Positions 10,963 to 22,431 of a stretch of 64,000 nt of DNA are shown in pieces (positions within the stretch are counted from its first letter, which is position 1; each line of letters starts with the position of its first letter). Location of the stretch: positions 2,604,001 through 2,668,000 of the forward strand of contig NC_063016.1 of the NCBI RefSeq assembly GCF_020509005.1. The letters run 5' to 3'. The DNA comes from Fulvia fulva (Eukaryota > Ascomycota > Dothideomycetes > Mycosphaerellales > Mycosphaerellaceae). The translations under genes were made by a program, and so were the position numbers. Below the pieces are notes generated by a model that saw only the letters and a program-made list of their open reading frames with translations, did no database searches and was not told the DNA's origin.

Positions 10963-12489
10963 CTATAGCTCCCACTGGTCCTGAGACTCAGTGGCAGTCA
11001 TAGCCTGTTCCAATTCACACTCAAAATGTGTACCTAACTTGGACAGATCCAAGTCATGCTCCTGTAGAGAGGCATATGCTTGAGGCATAGCTTCAAGCTG
11101 CTCTGAAACACTTTGAATGAATGGAACACCCCCTCTCAGTTTTGTCTGGACAACAGGTTTTCCAGAAAGGGATTTAAGGGTGAAACTGGGTGGTTGGACA
11201 GCAAATTGTTGGCTGAACTGATTCCAAGAAACAAGACTAACTCCAAGGCCAGGAACAAACAAGACATTTTCTAAGACAATTTGCTTTCCAGAAGGACCAC
11301 CCATTACTGCACTTCCCATATGTGTAGCTTGTAGATAGCCACCCCCAACCTTGATCCACTTCCTCTTTTGAAGAGGCTTCAGTGTCCTGAATAGTGAATC
11401 TTGGTCAGTCATATGTGATGATGCACAAGAGTCAAGCAACCACTCGGACGAGGGGTACTTGCCTTTGGCTTCTACAGTGGAATGGGCAACCTCATCAACA
11501 TCATCATCTTCTGATGGTATCTCAGAGTCTGATGCGTCTTCCTGGGTCGCATGGGCCCTTGCAGGCTTACTAGAGGAGGCCTTTGGCTTGCGGCTCTCCT
11601 TCATCTGCTTTGCAAGGTCCGTCATCACCTTGAGGACATCACGAAGGTTTGGTGATGATGACCTCCTACGAGGTGGTGACGGTTGTCTCTTAGCAGGGTA
11701 GGTAACCCTAGCTGGTTTGTCCTTGTTCCTAACAGCCTGCTGAGCTGCAGAAAGGTGTGGGCACTTGCTCATAAAATGGTCACCATTGCAGAGATGGCAC
11801 GTGAGCTTGCCCTGGAAACCCTTCTTAGCGAACATGGCTGTCCCTTGATGAATCATTGATTCTTGCTTCTCCCTAAGGATTGCAAGAATGTCTTGTGGTG
11901 AGAGATTCACCTGGGCATCAATTGCATCGCGAATTGAGCCAAATAAGTCTGGCAGAGCTGCTAAGAGTTGCTGGATCTTTCTGTCCTCAGTCTTGATGTC
12001 TTGGAACTGAGCCGAGATTGAAACAGCCCTCCTTGCAATTGAGCTAAGCTCCTGCCAGGCGTCATCTATTGACTGGTCCTCTGTCATCACGAAATTGGTG
12101 TATTGCTGAAGCAAACTTCTTCCAGTAGCGAGAAGTCTTCTCTTGTATTTGGCTTCAGCCCATTCCCACAACTCCTTCGCATGCCGGATCTCGTATGTCA
12201 TCTCTTGGTCATCTGTCGACAGACAGATGTACATCTCATACAGGGCCGTTGCATTGTGCCGTCTGTACGATGCCTTCCTTATCGCTTGATCCAAAGGAAG
12301 GGATGACTCCGATGATGTAGAGGGTGTCGCTGGGGTTGCAGCGGGAATGTCCGTAATGATGTCCTCGAGGACCCAGTCAACCTGCTTTGATACCAGGTGT
12401 ATTCTCATCAGCTTGAACCATGTTTCGTGGTTCTCTCTTGTCAGAAGAGGTGCTGCTCTCTTTCTTGTGAACCCAGTCTCGTTCTCCAT
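10963..12489 (-). pseudogene. gag-protease region of copia E
   Basis: The first in-frame ATG is at 12489 (MENETGFTRKRAAPLL); the frame is open upstream but has no ATG. Residues follow the copia gag pattern to a zinc knuckle CHLCNGDHFMSKCP at 11761-11799 with spacing CX2CX3HX4C, one residue shorter than the usual CX2CX4HX4C. The aspartic protease motif reads WLLDSCASSHM near 11405-11445, with Cys where most families have Gly. The stop at 10963-10965 is a TAG at the Trp of the LWHRR motif, so the reading frame ends early. Gag itself could still be made. Confidence 0.9.
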
Positions 12490-12973
12490 TTTTGTAAGTT
12501 GAGGGACAGGTTGGCTGCCCTCAGGTAACAGGATGTATTCGGTCGTACGCGATTGGATCGATAGGAGGTGAACCAAACGCGAGGTTGATGGTGGAGAGAA
12601 TGGCTGTCCACTAGAAAGCGAGGAAAGTCGGTCGTAAGGATAGTGTTGGTGCTGAGACACTGTAGCGTAACTCTCTTAGCAGAGGGGGTTTCTGAGACAC
12701 TGCGGCTCTCTCAGAATGAACAGTTAGTCGATACGAACGCGATGTCCGGAGAGCGACTCTTCTCAGTAAGCTCGCCCACTTGTCTGAGGTATTGGCACAG
12801 GCTCCCTGACTCGGAGTCTGACAGTGCCTCACTAGGCTCTTTCACGTCTTATATGCACCTACAGCACGGCTGTAGCTTCCTGTGCAATGCGGGTGCGGCC
12901 TCCAGTCTGCCTTCCTTTGGTTCTGAAGAGGAATAACTCCAATACGACTTTGTCGAGGGTGAAACACCGAGTT

Positions 12974-12993
12974 GCTAACCCGGGCTCATAACC
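12974..12993 (-). other. Primer binding site of copia E, initiator tRNA-Met anticodon-arm type
   Basis: Directly beside the 5' LTR the plus strand reads CGGGCTCATAACC, the anticodon stem-loop sequence (CAT anticodon) of fungal initiator tRNA-Met. The element strand is its complement. Drosophila copia and relatives prime from a half-molecule of initiator tRNA cut in this loop. Element D has the RIP-altered equivalent at 33073-33088. Confidence 0.65.
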
Positions 12994-13227
12994 TGTTAAA
13001 CAGGTACGAGTTGCGCAGCAGTGGAAGACGGCGGATCACACAAAAGACGAAGAAGGACCCAATGGGATAGCGTGTATCTACATACAGTATCGCCGGTGTT
13101 GGTGTAGATAGATGCTAGGTGTCCGGATGTTTGCTAGCCTATAGGCTGGCAAACCCTAATCACGTGATCTCGTCACATGACACACCCACACCCATATGCT
13201 TGTCCTGCGGCCTGTATGTTCTCAACA
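12994..13227 (-). repeat. 5' LTR of copia E (234 bp)
   Basis: Starts TGTTAAACAGG and ends TTCTCAACA. It pairs with 7656-7889; three of the ten differences are mutated in this copy (the CTATAG site near 13139 and a CATATG near 13195). Confidence 0.95.
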
Positions 13228-14422
13228 GACTTCATTAGCTAAGTATATAGTAAACAATGTAGTATCCGTAATAATAGGCGTCTTACCGTTCTATACTAAT
13301 ACTAGGCGTAATCTAAGGTTCTCTAAATTCGACTTAGACTTACCTATACTACTAATACTATACAAATAGCGACTAGACGCCGAGTCCGCGGACAAGTTTA
13401 CGGCTAAGATATAAGAGATATACTAATACTTACGATGGTAGATAGCCTTAGTATAAGTAGTCTAAGCTAAGTACGTAAACTAGACGCGTATACCTATACT
13501 ACGGTATACCGAAGGCGACGAAGTATAGGTAAGTACTAAGAACTAGACAATAGAGAGACCTTCTCGTAAGATAGACATAAAGTAGTCTAGACCGTACGCG
13601 ATTACGGAGGTACTACCGGGTAATACTTATAAAGTAGAGCTCCTACCTACTTTAAATATCGATAATCGCTTCTACTTATACCTTCTTATACTAGTTTATC
13701 CGCCGGTTATAGGACAGATATAACCCGTACTACTACTAATCCGAATTGTCGACGACGAATAATACGAAACCGATCCCGCCGAACCCGATTAATAGGAAGT
13801 TAAGCAAATTCTAGACTATAAGAAGAGATAGCTACGAGGACTAATACCGGTAGGAGGTAAATAGCTATATTAGGAATACCTAGTAAAATACATTAGATAT
13901 AATAAGCTATCCTATAAAGCTACGAACTAGGTTATCGAGACCGCCGCCGCCTCCGTAGCCGACTTTTACTATAACTACCTAAGAGCGACTAAGCTACCTA
14001 GTTTTTAACTATCTATAGACTAGATACCGAATAGGAATGCTATAGGTATACGTATAGCGCGCTAACTAGTAAAAGTAGCGATAACTCTAATGCCGGTAGA
14101 GCGAGGCCTCCGGGCTTATAAGAAAGAGAGCGATACGTATAGTCTAATAGATAATAAGGTATTTACGAAGGTAATGAAAGATATAAGAGGAGAGGAGAGT
14201 ACTCCGGAGCGTACTCTAAGAGGAGGGGGGGTAGTATTACCGTACCGGCGTATATTTACTTAAACCCGCGGGTACGTACCTAAACCTCGCGCCCGCTAAC
14301 TAATCCGACTAGCGGCTCGGCGCCCGTATATAACTCTCGCGCCCTCCGCGCCTCCCTTAGATAGAGTATCTATTCGACTTATACCTTACCCGACTACGTA
14401 CTTATACCTACTTATAATAACA
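13228..14422 (+). mobile_element. Gypsy element A, integrase end, chromodomain and 3' LTR
   Basis: Resumes the integrase interrupted at 7655 (SKFDLDLPI region), then a chromodomain-like tail near 13860-13990 (YLVKYIRYNK, then AAASVADFYYNY). A G-rich polypurine tract (14217-14231) precedes an LTR of about 188 bp. Heavily RIP-mutated. Sequence immediately right of the LTR is copia D RT, so A sits inside D. Confidence 0.8.
14235..14422 (+). repeat. 3' LTR of element A, about 188 bp
   Basis: Begins TATTACCGTACCGG after the polypurine tract and ends ATAATAACA where copia D homology begins. No second copy lies in the window, so the right edge is judged from the D alignment and may be off by a few bases. 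Confidence 0.65.
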
Positions 14423-15215
14423 ACTTCTTAAACTATTAGATATTGGCTAATCTTAGTACTATAATAGATATATTGTCTATATAGATAAGTAGTATAATGT
14501 CTCTCTTAGTATAAGTTAGGAGACATAGGTCTACCTCGGACTAGTAGAATCCTATTTTGACTAATATAGCGATATAGAGCTTATTCTAGTCTCTAGCTAC
14601 CTACTTTAGGCCGTAGAGACTCCGGAGTACCTTAAGGACCGTATTTAGTAGAGTTTCGACTCCTAGTAGGGGTTTTATATAGATGTCTTCGGCTAGGTAG
14701 CTTTAGGTAAACGTATTATTAACGTCGACCTAGTATATCTCGAGATCCCGCTCGTAAACTACTACTATAAAGACCCTTAGGGTGTTATAGCGTACTATAG
14801 GTACGAATGTCTCTTCGAAGTTAACGCCGAACTTCTATAAAAACCCTCTTACGACAAGTCTTGCCTTAAACTTTTCGATTGCTCCGCTAATAAGTCTCTT
14901 TACGTCGAAGACCTACTTAGAGGTAACTATATTCGCCCCCCTTAGAGCGATAGCCGTTTCCTAGGTATTATTACTTAATAACGAGAGTAGCTCGGTATCG
15001 ATAGCGTCCTTCTATAAGTAGCCCTATTTAGGATCTCCTACCGTAGCCTTATATATCTTCGGGATAGTTACTTCCTATTAGTAGGCGATACCGGGTCTAA
15101 ATATAGTAAAGGCGTATTCTTAGACTTCGTCGAATAGTTCCTCTACCGTAGCTATAAATATACGTTCGTCGGTATCGGTAAGTCTATTATTTACCTATAG
15201 TAGTTAGTAGAACAA
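14423..15215 (-). mobile_element. Copia element D, RT fragment (part 1 of 3)
   Basis: The minus strand is clearly homologous to copia E from about 8880 to 9640 (RT), but with nearly every CpA/TpG converted. It is cut on the left by the A LTR and on the right by gypsy B-minus, whose target duplication AACAA occupies 15211-15215. Continues at 22432. Confidence 0.85.
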
Positions 15216-15399
15216 TATAAGGGCGCGCGTATTATAGGGTCCGAACGAGATAGTTATTGTTCTACGAAGCTACGAAAGAGGAGCGCGAGGCGCGGCGAAG
15301 TTATAAAGTAAAGCTAAGCTACGCTAACCCGATACGGAAGGTCCGCGGTTTAGCCGGGCCGACGTAGCTATAGTAGGGGGTCGCGGGCTACCCGTAATA
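15216..15399 (-). repeat. 3' LTR of B-minus (184 bp)
   Basis: Plus-strand TATAAGGGCGCGCG to CCCGTAATA, flanked internally by a C-rich (element-sense G-rich) polypurine tract at 15400-15413 and externally by AACAA. Confidence 0.93.
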
Positions 15400-18300
15400 G
15401 TACCCCCCCTCCCAAAATACGCCTTAGTCCTCTAAGCGTTATCTACCTTATAAGGCTACTTGCCTATCGAGCTCTATAATCGCGCGAACGCCTAATTATC
15501 CTCTAGTACCCTATCGTTATCCGATAACATCGCATTCGCTCTATTAAGACTATCCTCGACCGGCTTCCTTTAAGAAACATATTACCTAGTTAGCTAGCTT
15601 GCCCTAGACCTAAGTCTGTCTTTGGCTAGTACTCGCGTATAATTGTTATAACTAAAGTTAGGTATTATTATAGGCTCTATAGGCTCTACTCGAGTATCGA
15701 ATATATACGGAGCAGATTCTATTAGAGGTAAGGCTCGAGGCGACTTATTCGTAACGGTGTCTTTCGGAATGACCCTAATCGTATTAAGCCCGAGCACCTT
15801 AGTAGCTAGTAGGGACTAGTCAGATAGAGCTACGAAGCCTATAGGCGTAGACAACTCCGGCCGGTTATAGTAAAAGTCTATAATAGCGGCGGCTACGTGT
15901 TTAAGTATGTCCTCTATAGGTTACTAGGTCTTACTATCCTCCTCGTTCTAATATCTAGCCTATTTCACCTTATACTATATATCTACCTTACGCTTATGCC
16001 CCTTCTTTACCTTACCTACCCGCTTACGGGTATATATGTTAAGGATCTTTCCTACCTCGTATATATACGTAGGTGCTACTACTATATCGGCTACTACATT
16101 AGCCTCGGTAGTGTTAGGTTCGATAGTTATCGGTAGTAGCGGCGCTAGATACTGTCCTTTAAGTAGTAGGAAATCGGGGTGGTCGGCTCGTTATAGTAGT
16201 GAGGTATAGAAGTAGTTATTAAGTCCTACTAGAGCGTCTAATAGTTTCAGTCGATAAGAGAGTCTAGCCGGTATAACTCCCGTGATCTAGTAAGGGCCGG
16301 CATATTTCCTATCTAGCTTCTTAGATAGTCGAGTCGTACGGATGTTCTTAGTACTAAGATATACCTAATTACCTACCTTATAGTCTAGAGGAATGCTTCG
16401 GTAGCGGTTTGCTACTTCTACTTCGAGAGCTTATAACATTCGTATATTCTCTTAAAGGTGCTTATAAAGCTCGTAAATTCGACGTATAAAGGTTTCTACT
16501 AATCGCGTATCTAGTCGCTAGAGAGTGGTTAGTCCTCCCTCCTTTCTAGCGTTTAGGTCAACTCGCTCTATAAACTTAGGGTTGTAGCCTAAGGTAGCGT
16601 AGAACGGTAATATACTAGTAGTCTCGGACAGGTGATTATTAATTGCGAACTAAGCAAGGCATAGCTATTCTACCTAGTCATCCTGTACCTTATTAGTAAA
16701 TATACGAAGATACTGTTCTATCGCCTAGTTAGTACGTTCTGACTGTCTATCAGTTTCTAGGTAATATAAAGAACTTAGCTTACGATTTATACGGAGCATC
16801 TTATAGTATTTCTTCTAGAAGGTAGCAACCTACTACTTACTACCGTCTAATATAATAGTGTTAGGAAACCCGTACCGATAGAACATATATTTAAGGAAAA
16901 GCCTTGCCGTATTCTATACTATTATTACGCTAATACTAATTAGCTCGACTTCCTTAGTAAGCCTATTAGTAACGGTTATAATGTTGTTATAGACTATGCC
17001 GTTAAGAGTACTGTCTAGGAGTCCGATAACGAAGTCGACTACAATATATTTCTAAGGCCGATCTAGAATAGGAAGTGGCTATAATAATCCTAGTGGCTAG
17101 GAGTGTAGAGATTTTGTTATACGGTAGGTATAGTAATTTACGGTATATCTACGTACGGATCTCGCTAATCTAGGCTAGTAGAATTTACGTACTACGAGTT
17201 TATAAGTACGAGCTCGTCCTAGATAGCCTACTACTAGAGCGTTATAGTTTATCTTAATTATCCTAGTCTATAATGCTTAGTTATTTAGTACCTATAAGCT
17301 CTAGCCGTCGTATTAATTTCGAACATATAGTAGGTCGCTATCTACTTTATAGTATACTAGGTGAATCTTCGCTCTCTATAGTAGTATAGGAGTACGGTCT
17401 TTCTATAGGTCCTTAATCGCGGTCTTAAGCTCGTTATCGGTTACGTACGCCGTCGACATTCGATACTCGAGTTCGGCTTCCCGTTAACTTTTACGCGTCG
17501 CCGGTTCTTTAGTAGGCGTATCTCGTTCTATAGGCATGAACTCTTTAGCTTTAGGGTTTAGCTATACTAGTTCCTCTTCTTCCGGCGTATCTACTACTAT
17601 TGCCTATAGTAAGGCGATCTTAAGGAATCGCTTAGGAGGTAGTAATATCTAATACTAATACTAGTTCCGAGGGTCGTTCACCCCCTACGGAAGGTCCTAG
17701 CTACGTCTCGTTAGGCTGTCTAGCTTTATACCTTGAAGTCCTAGACGGTATATTATCTTAAAGTTAAACTGTAATAAGAACTTAGCCTAACGCGCTTGTC
17801 GCCGATTTAGCTACTTTGTCTTTATAAAGTATTCTAGGTTCTTATAGTCGGTGTAAATCTTGACTAGCTATAAGTCCTTATTATCTACTTCGTAGGCGAG
17901 CTCGGGTCTCTATTCCTTAAAAGCCTTGATAATAGCTAATAGTTCCTTATTATAGATTTTATAATTACACTCCTATAGACTCAACTTCTTCGAGTAGAAG
18001 GCTATAGGATGTAGTATACTATTCTCGTTATACTACGAAAGTACGCCGGCGTTCACAAAATCTAAAGAATCTGTCTCTACTACTGTTTCCCTACCTAGTA
18101 TATAATGTACGAGCATGCCGGCTTTGCTAAATGTAGCTTTCAAATTGCTAAAGGCTCGTTAGTAATCTAGTGACTATTAAATCCTTCTGTTCTTATAATT
18201 GCTTAGTCCGTCCGACTTAGTCAGGTTTGTAAGAGGAGTAGCTATACGCGAAAATGCTTCGATAAACCGCCTATAGAAGTTGGTAAATCTAAGGAAGGCC

Positions 18301-19800
18301 TAGACATCCTTTAGGTTCTTAGGAGCTTCCTATGTCTAGATATATTCGAGTTTCTCGGGGTCTATCTCGATGCCGTTAGGGGTTATAATTAGCCTAAGAT
18401 ACTTCACCTTCTATTAGTAGAATTCCCTTTTGTCGATGTCTACTATAAGTCCTATATCGCGTAGCTTAGTAAGAACCTTCCGTACGTATTTAATGTACTC
18501 CTCTAAGGTGTTACTAAAGAGAAGTACGTCATCTAGGTAGGCCGATATAAAGTCGTCTAGGTGTTCTTATAAGACCTTATTAATATATAATTAGAACGAT
18601 ACTAGTCCGTTATACAAGCCGAATGGCAGCACTAGACACTCGTAGATACCGTATCGTGTCGTAAACGCCGTTAACTACTCGTACCCTTTAGCTATCCGTA
18701 ACTTGTTAAAGGCTGCTATAATGTCTAGCTTCGTAAAGTACTTCTTACCGTATATACGGTTAAGCGTCTCTTATATCAAGGGAATCGGATACCGGTTCTT
18801 AATAGTGATCGCATTTAATCCTCTATAGTCGATATAAATACGTAGCCTACCTCTAGGCTTACGTACTACTAGCACTAGTATAGGAGACTAGCTCGTCTTT
18901 TGCCCTACTTTCCGTACCTTCCCTTTAGATATTTACTTGTCTAGCCATTTCTTAACTACCTCGTTCTCCTTCTTAGCTAGGCCGTAGGGCTTGCGGTATA
19001 GTAGCTTCTATAGACTACTAGGCTTAATATAAATCTTATGATCTACGCCTAGTCGGTAAGGTAGGAGTCCTTTATAATCCTTAGCTAAGAAAGCGTCCGT
19101 AATATCGTAGTATATCGGCGGTAACTTCTCCTTCGGGTTATAATTAAACTGCTTGTTTAAGAATTAGTCTAGATTATTAGTAGCTATTATACTTAGCTTA
19201 AGCTCTCCGTCGTCGCTCTTACGCCTAGTAGGCATAATATAGAAGTACTTAGCCCTAGGCCGGTACGCGTATATTCCCTACGCGCGTTAAGAAACGCCCT
19301 AGTAGTCTACTTCTTCATCGTCTATATCTTCTAGGTTATATAATAAGACGTTTAGCTCCGCCCCTCCTACTATAAAGCTCGCTACTTCTCTAGTAAAGGG
19401 CTCTAGTCCGTACCGTACTAGTGCCTACTTCTTCTTCTCGCGATAGTTTAGGGATTATACTATTATCGATGTCTCATTCTATAGATAGTGACTAAAGCAG
19501 TAATCCGATCTAAATGCCACCTCGCCTGTCTCCTAGAAGATGTTTAGGTTATACGCTATAAGCTACGGTAGGCTAAAGACGATGTTATATTCGAGGTTAG
19601 TGACGTAGTATAACATTTGCTCGTAATAATCGCCGATAACTACGTCTATAAGGGCCGCGTATATAATCTGCCGTATAGTGGCCGTTCTATCTCCTAGTGT
19701 TAGTCGTCGGCTTTACGTTAAAGGGATTAGGAGTATTATGTATTTACGTATAAATTTCTAGTTAAGAAAGAGAGAGGTAGAAGTAGAATCTATAAGGCCT
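15400..19800 (-). pseudogene. pol with chromodomain of element B-minus, destroyed by RIP
   Basis: The minus-strand reading includes YLDDVLLFSNT of the RT catalytic loop at about 18511-18542 (still intact, as its codons contain no RIP target), RNase H and integrase motifs, and a C-terminal chromodomain near 15830-16020 matching the one in the plus copy at 6560. In chromoviruses this domain recognises histone marks and guides integration to heterochromatin. Every domain contains several TAG/TAA codons. Confidence 0.85.
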
Positions 19801-20139
19801 CGAGCCTTTCTATATTATATTATTACGGAAAACACTATATAAGGGTATATAGCTAGCTATTGTTTATCTAGTACGTATACCGATATCTTAAGCTCCTTAC
19901 TATAGTCTATTACCGTCTCTTACATTCCGTATCTCTTAATCTTATGCTCTTTCTATCCTAGGAAGTTCGGGTAACCGCTATCTACTACGCTTAGGTAGCG
20001 GTCGTACTATTTCCCTACTACGGATCGGCGGCTAGGGAACTAAGGTTCGCGTTCGGATTCGGCGTAGTATTGCGTAGACGCGGTAGGCGATAGTCGCTAT
20101 CGTACCTATATATTAGGTATTTAGGGTTAGTCGATACGT

Positions 20140-22110
20140 AAGAACCTATACGGTAGCGGTAGTACTTACCCTACTTCTTAAGGTCTTCGCGCTACTTACG
20201 GTTAAGCGTAGGTAGGTTCTATAGATATGTCGGCAGATCCTCCTTCTTCTTAGTACTAGCGTACTATAGTAGGCGCTATACTAAGGCACCTACTATACCG
20301 GTAGCGGTACTAGTAACTACGTTACCGTTATTCTAGTTATTCTAGCCGCTATTACCGTTCGAGTTACTATTACTACGGGGGCGCTCCTTCTACGGGTATA
20401 GTCGATCTGTCTCTTAGAAGCTCTCGTCTAGTACGGTATACTCCTCGATAACGTCTTATATACTATCTAGGCGGCGGTCGACTTCGCGGTCGCCGAAGGT
20501 CTTAATAAAGTACTTGCGGTTTAGTCGGTTACGGAATAGTATAAGCTCGGTCTTATCGGTCTATAACATCTAGGCGCGTAACTTCGAGTAGCGTATATAG
20601 AAGGCTATAAAGGTTTCGCCTTATTCTTACTTATAGGTAGCAATATTAACTATAGCCTTAGTTCCTTTATTACGTATACTATATTAGCGTATTATCTAAT
20701 CTAACAACTCTTCTCTAGTCTTATACTCGTAAAAGGACTACTGTCTAGGTATAGGGATCCTCGGCTTAATGCTTCGCTAAGGATCACCTTACGTCTACCT
20801 ATATACGAAGCGTAGACTATCTACCTTAGTACGGAAGGTTACTATAGTTAGCTTTAGGAGAACACTACTATACTAGCTATCGAAATTAGGGTCATTATCG
20901 TTCTTAAAGTACTTAGGGTTAGGCACACCCTTACCGATCTCTATACCGCGAGTAAGGGTGCGGTTAATAGTGAAGAGACGTTCTAGAAGGTCAACTAGTA
21001 GTGTCTAGGTACGGGTATTACGTATTCTCGAGTCACGACTGTTATTAGATCCTAGTCGCGGACGGTCGTTATTACGTCCTCGGCTATTATTACTACGGTT
21101 ATAGTCGTCTCTATCGTTATTACTACTACCGCCACCGCTACCTCTACTAGTAGCTTCGCGATACCTACGTAATAGCTACTCGAGGAAGGTCTCGCGTAGG
21201 CGGGAACGAGAGGGTCGGCGGCCTAAGCGGCCCCTACCTCCGTTCTATATAGTGTCTCCTACCTTAAGCCGAGCCTTTAGGTCATCGACTTCTTATTATA
21301 GGGCCTAGTTCTTCACCTTAGCATCTTGTGCCTTCTTCTTCTCCTTCTCGTAGATCTCGCTAAACTGCTTATATAGGTTATTAGCTTCCTTATATTTCTT
21401 CTCTAGCTCTTATAACTTAGCTAGGTCGTAATCCTTCTTACTCTTAAGATCTGCTACCATTTTCTATATAACAAGCTCTTCACTTCGTAGCATCTTATAG
21501 ATACGGTCGTATTTGGTATATAGCGTAGTATACTAGGTGTTCTAGAGGTCGTTAGCTCGCTCTATTATATCGAGTTGTCTACCCTTAGTAATCGCCGTGT
21601 TAACTACTTATAGTACGAAGTCGTAGGTGGTCTTCGAGTGTTAGGATATAAGGGTCGTAAGGTTGTCTAGGGTAACATTCTAGTATTCGGATACGAGAAT
21701 GTGTTCTACCTCGTCGAGTAATAGATACACCTCGTCTAGGTCGCCGCCTAGGTTCTCTTCGAGCTTGAACTCGAACAGTTCTATAAAGTCAATCTTACTA
21801 CCTTCTTCTCGCTCGGAGGCCTTCTAGTAAGCTTTATTAATCTCTTGTTATAGCGCGACACCGGTGTCTACTATAACCCGCCGGTTATCGTCCTATGTCT
21901 AACTCTAAGGGAAAGAGGAGAGGTCGGGGAAAAGAGATATACGCTACTTACTTTTGCCCTTAGGCTTAGGTAGCGGTAGTATGTCGCCGTCCGCTATTTA
22001 TAAAGTTATATTATCTAGGTTTAGGGGAGGCGTAACGGTACCTATATCCTAACTATCTACGAGTACGTAACTACCTACTAATAATGTCGCTACGTTATAT
22101 TCTCTACGTA
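20140..22110 (-). pseudogene. gag of element B-minus, destroyed by RIP
   Basis: The minus frame aligns by eye with gag of F (shared readings around EIGKGV and a central capsid-like region). A zinc-knuckle-like segment near 20150-20220 has Tyr at every expected Cys/His. Broken by many stops. Confidence 0.7.
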
Positions 22111-22247
22111 TCTACGCGCTATACGCCTTACTATATTCTATATTCTAATACGACTCTACGCGTTCTCGAGTTCTACGGTTCTATCTATTCCTATTATTAC
22201 GCGTCCCTTACCTAGATCGTAGATCTAGGTAGGGTAGTAGAACAAAC

Positions 22248-22431
22248 TATAAGGGCGCGCGTATTATAGGGTCCGAACGAGATAGTTATTGTTCTATAAA
22301 GCTACGAAAGAGGAGCGCGAGGCGCGGCGAAGTTATAAAGTAAAGCTAAGCCGCGCTAACTTAATACGGAGGGTCCGCGGTTTAGCCGGGCCGACGTAGC
22401 TATAGTAGGGGGTCGCGGGCTAGCCGTAATA
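22248..22431 (-). repeat. 5' LTR of B-minus (184 bp)
   Basis: Matches 15216-15399 with about nine differences by eye. External flank AACAA at 22432-22436. The internal side (22228-22247) is the primer-binding-site position but is too mutated to name the tRNA. Confidence 0.93.

Larger units (their letters stand above)
7656..13227 (-). mobile_element. Ty1/copia LTR retrotransposon E, lightly RIP-mutated
   Basis: Complete 5572-bp element on the minus strand with two 234-bp LTRs (7656-7889 and 12994-13227) bounded by TG/CA. Flanks are GACTC (7651-7655) and GACTT (13228-13232), a 5-bp target duplication with one mismatch. Domain order is gag, protease, integrase, RT, RNase H, the copia order. Coding is broken by five in-frame stops (at 10963, 10687, 8990, 8795 and 8633) and one frameshift in integrase. 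At least four of the five stops fit TGG or CAA codons changed by CpA-to-TpA. It interrupts gypsy A integrase, so it is younger than A. Confidence 0.95.
15216..22431 (-). mobile_element. Complete gypsy chromovirus-type element B (minus copy)
   Basis: 7216-bp element with two 184-bp LTRs (15216-15399 and 22248-22431) and target duplication AACAA on both sides (15211-15215, 22432-22436). On the minus strand, from right to left: gag (about 22100-20140), protease (about 19700-19500), RT (about 18850-18480), RNase H (about 18100-17780), integrase (about 17060-16600) and chromodomain (about 16020-15830), then a polypurine tract next to the 3' LTR. All frames are closed by RIP stops; no stretch over about 80 codons is open for 7 kb. 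It interrupts copia D. Confidence 0.93.

Noticed and set aside
12490..12660. N-terminal extension of copia E Gag up to 12660
   Set aside because: The frame is open but the upstream first codon is GTG; the first ATG is at 12489 and matches where copia Gag homology starts.
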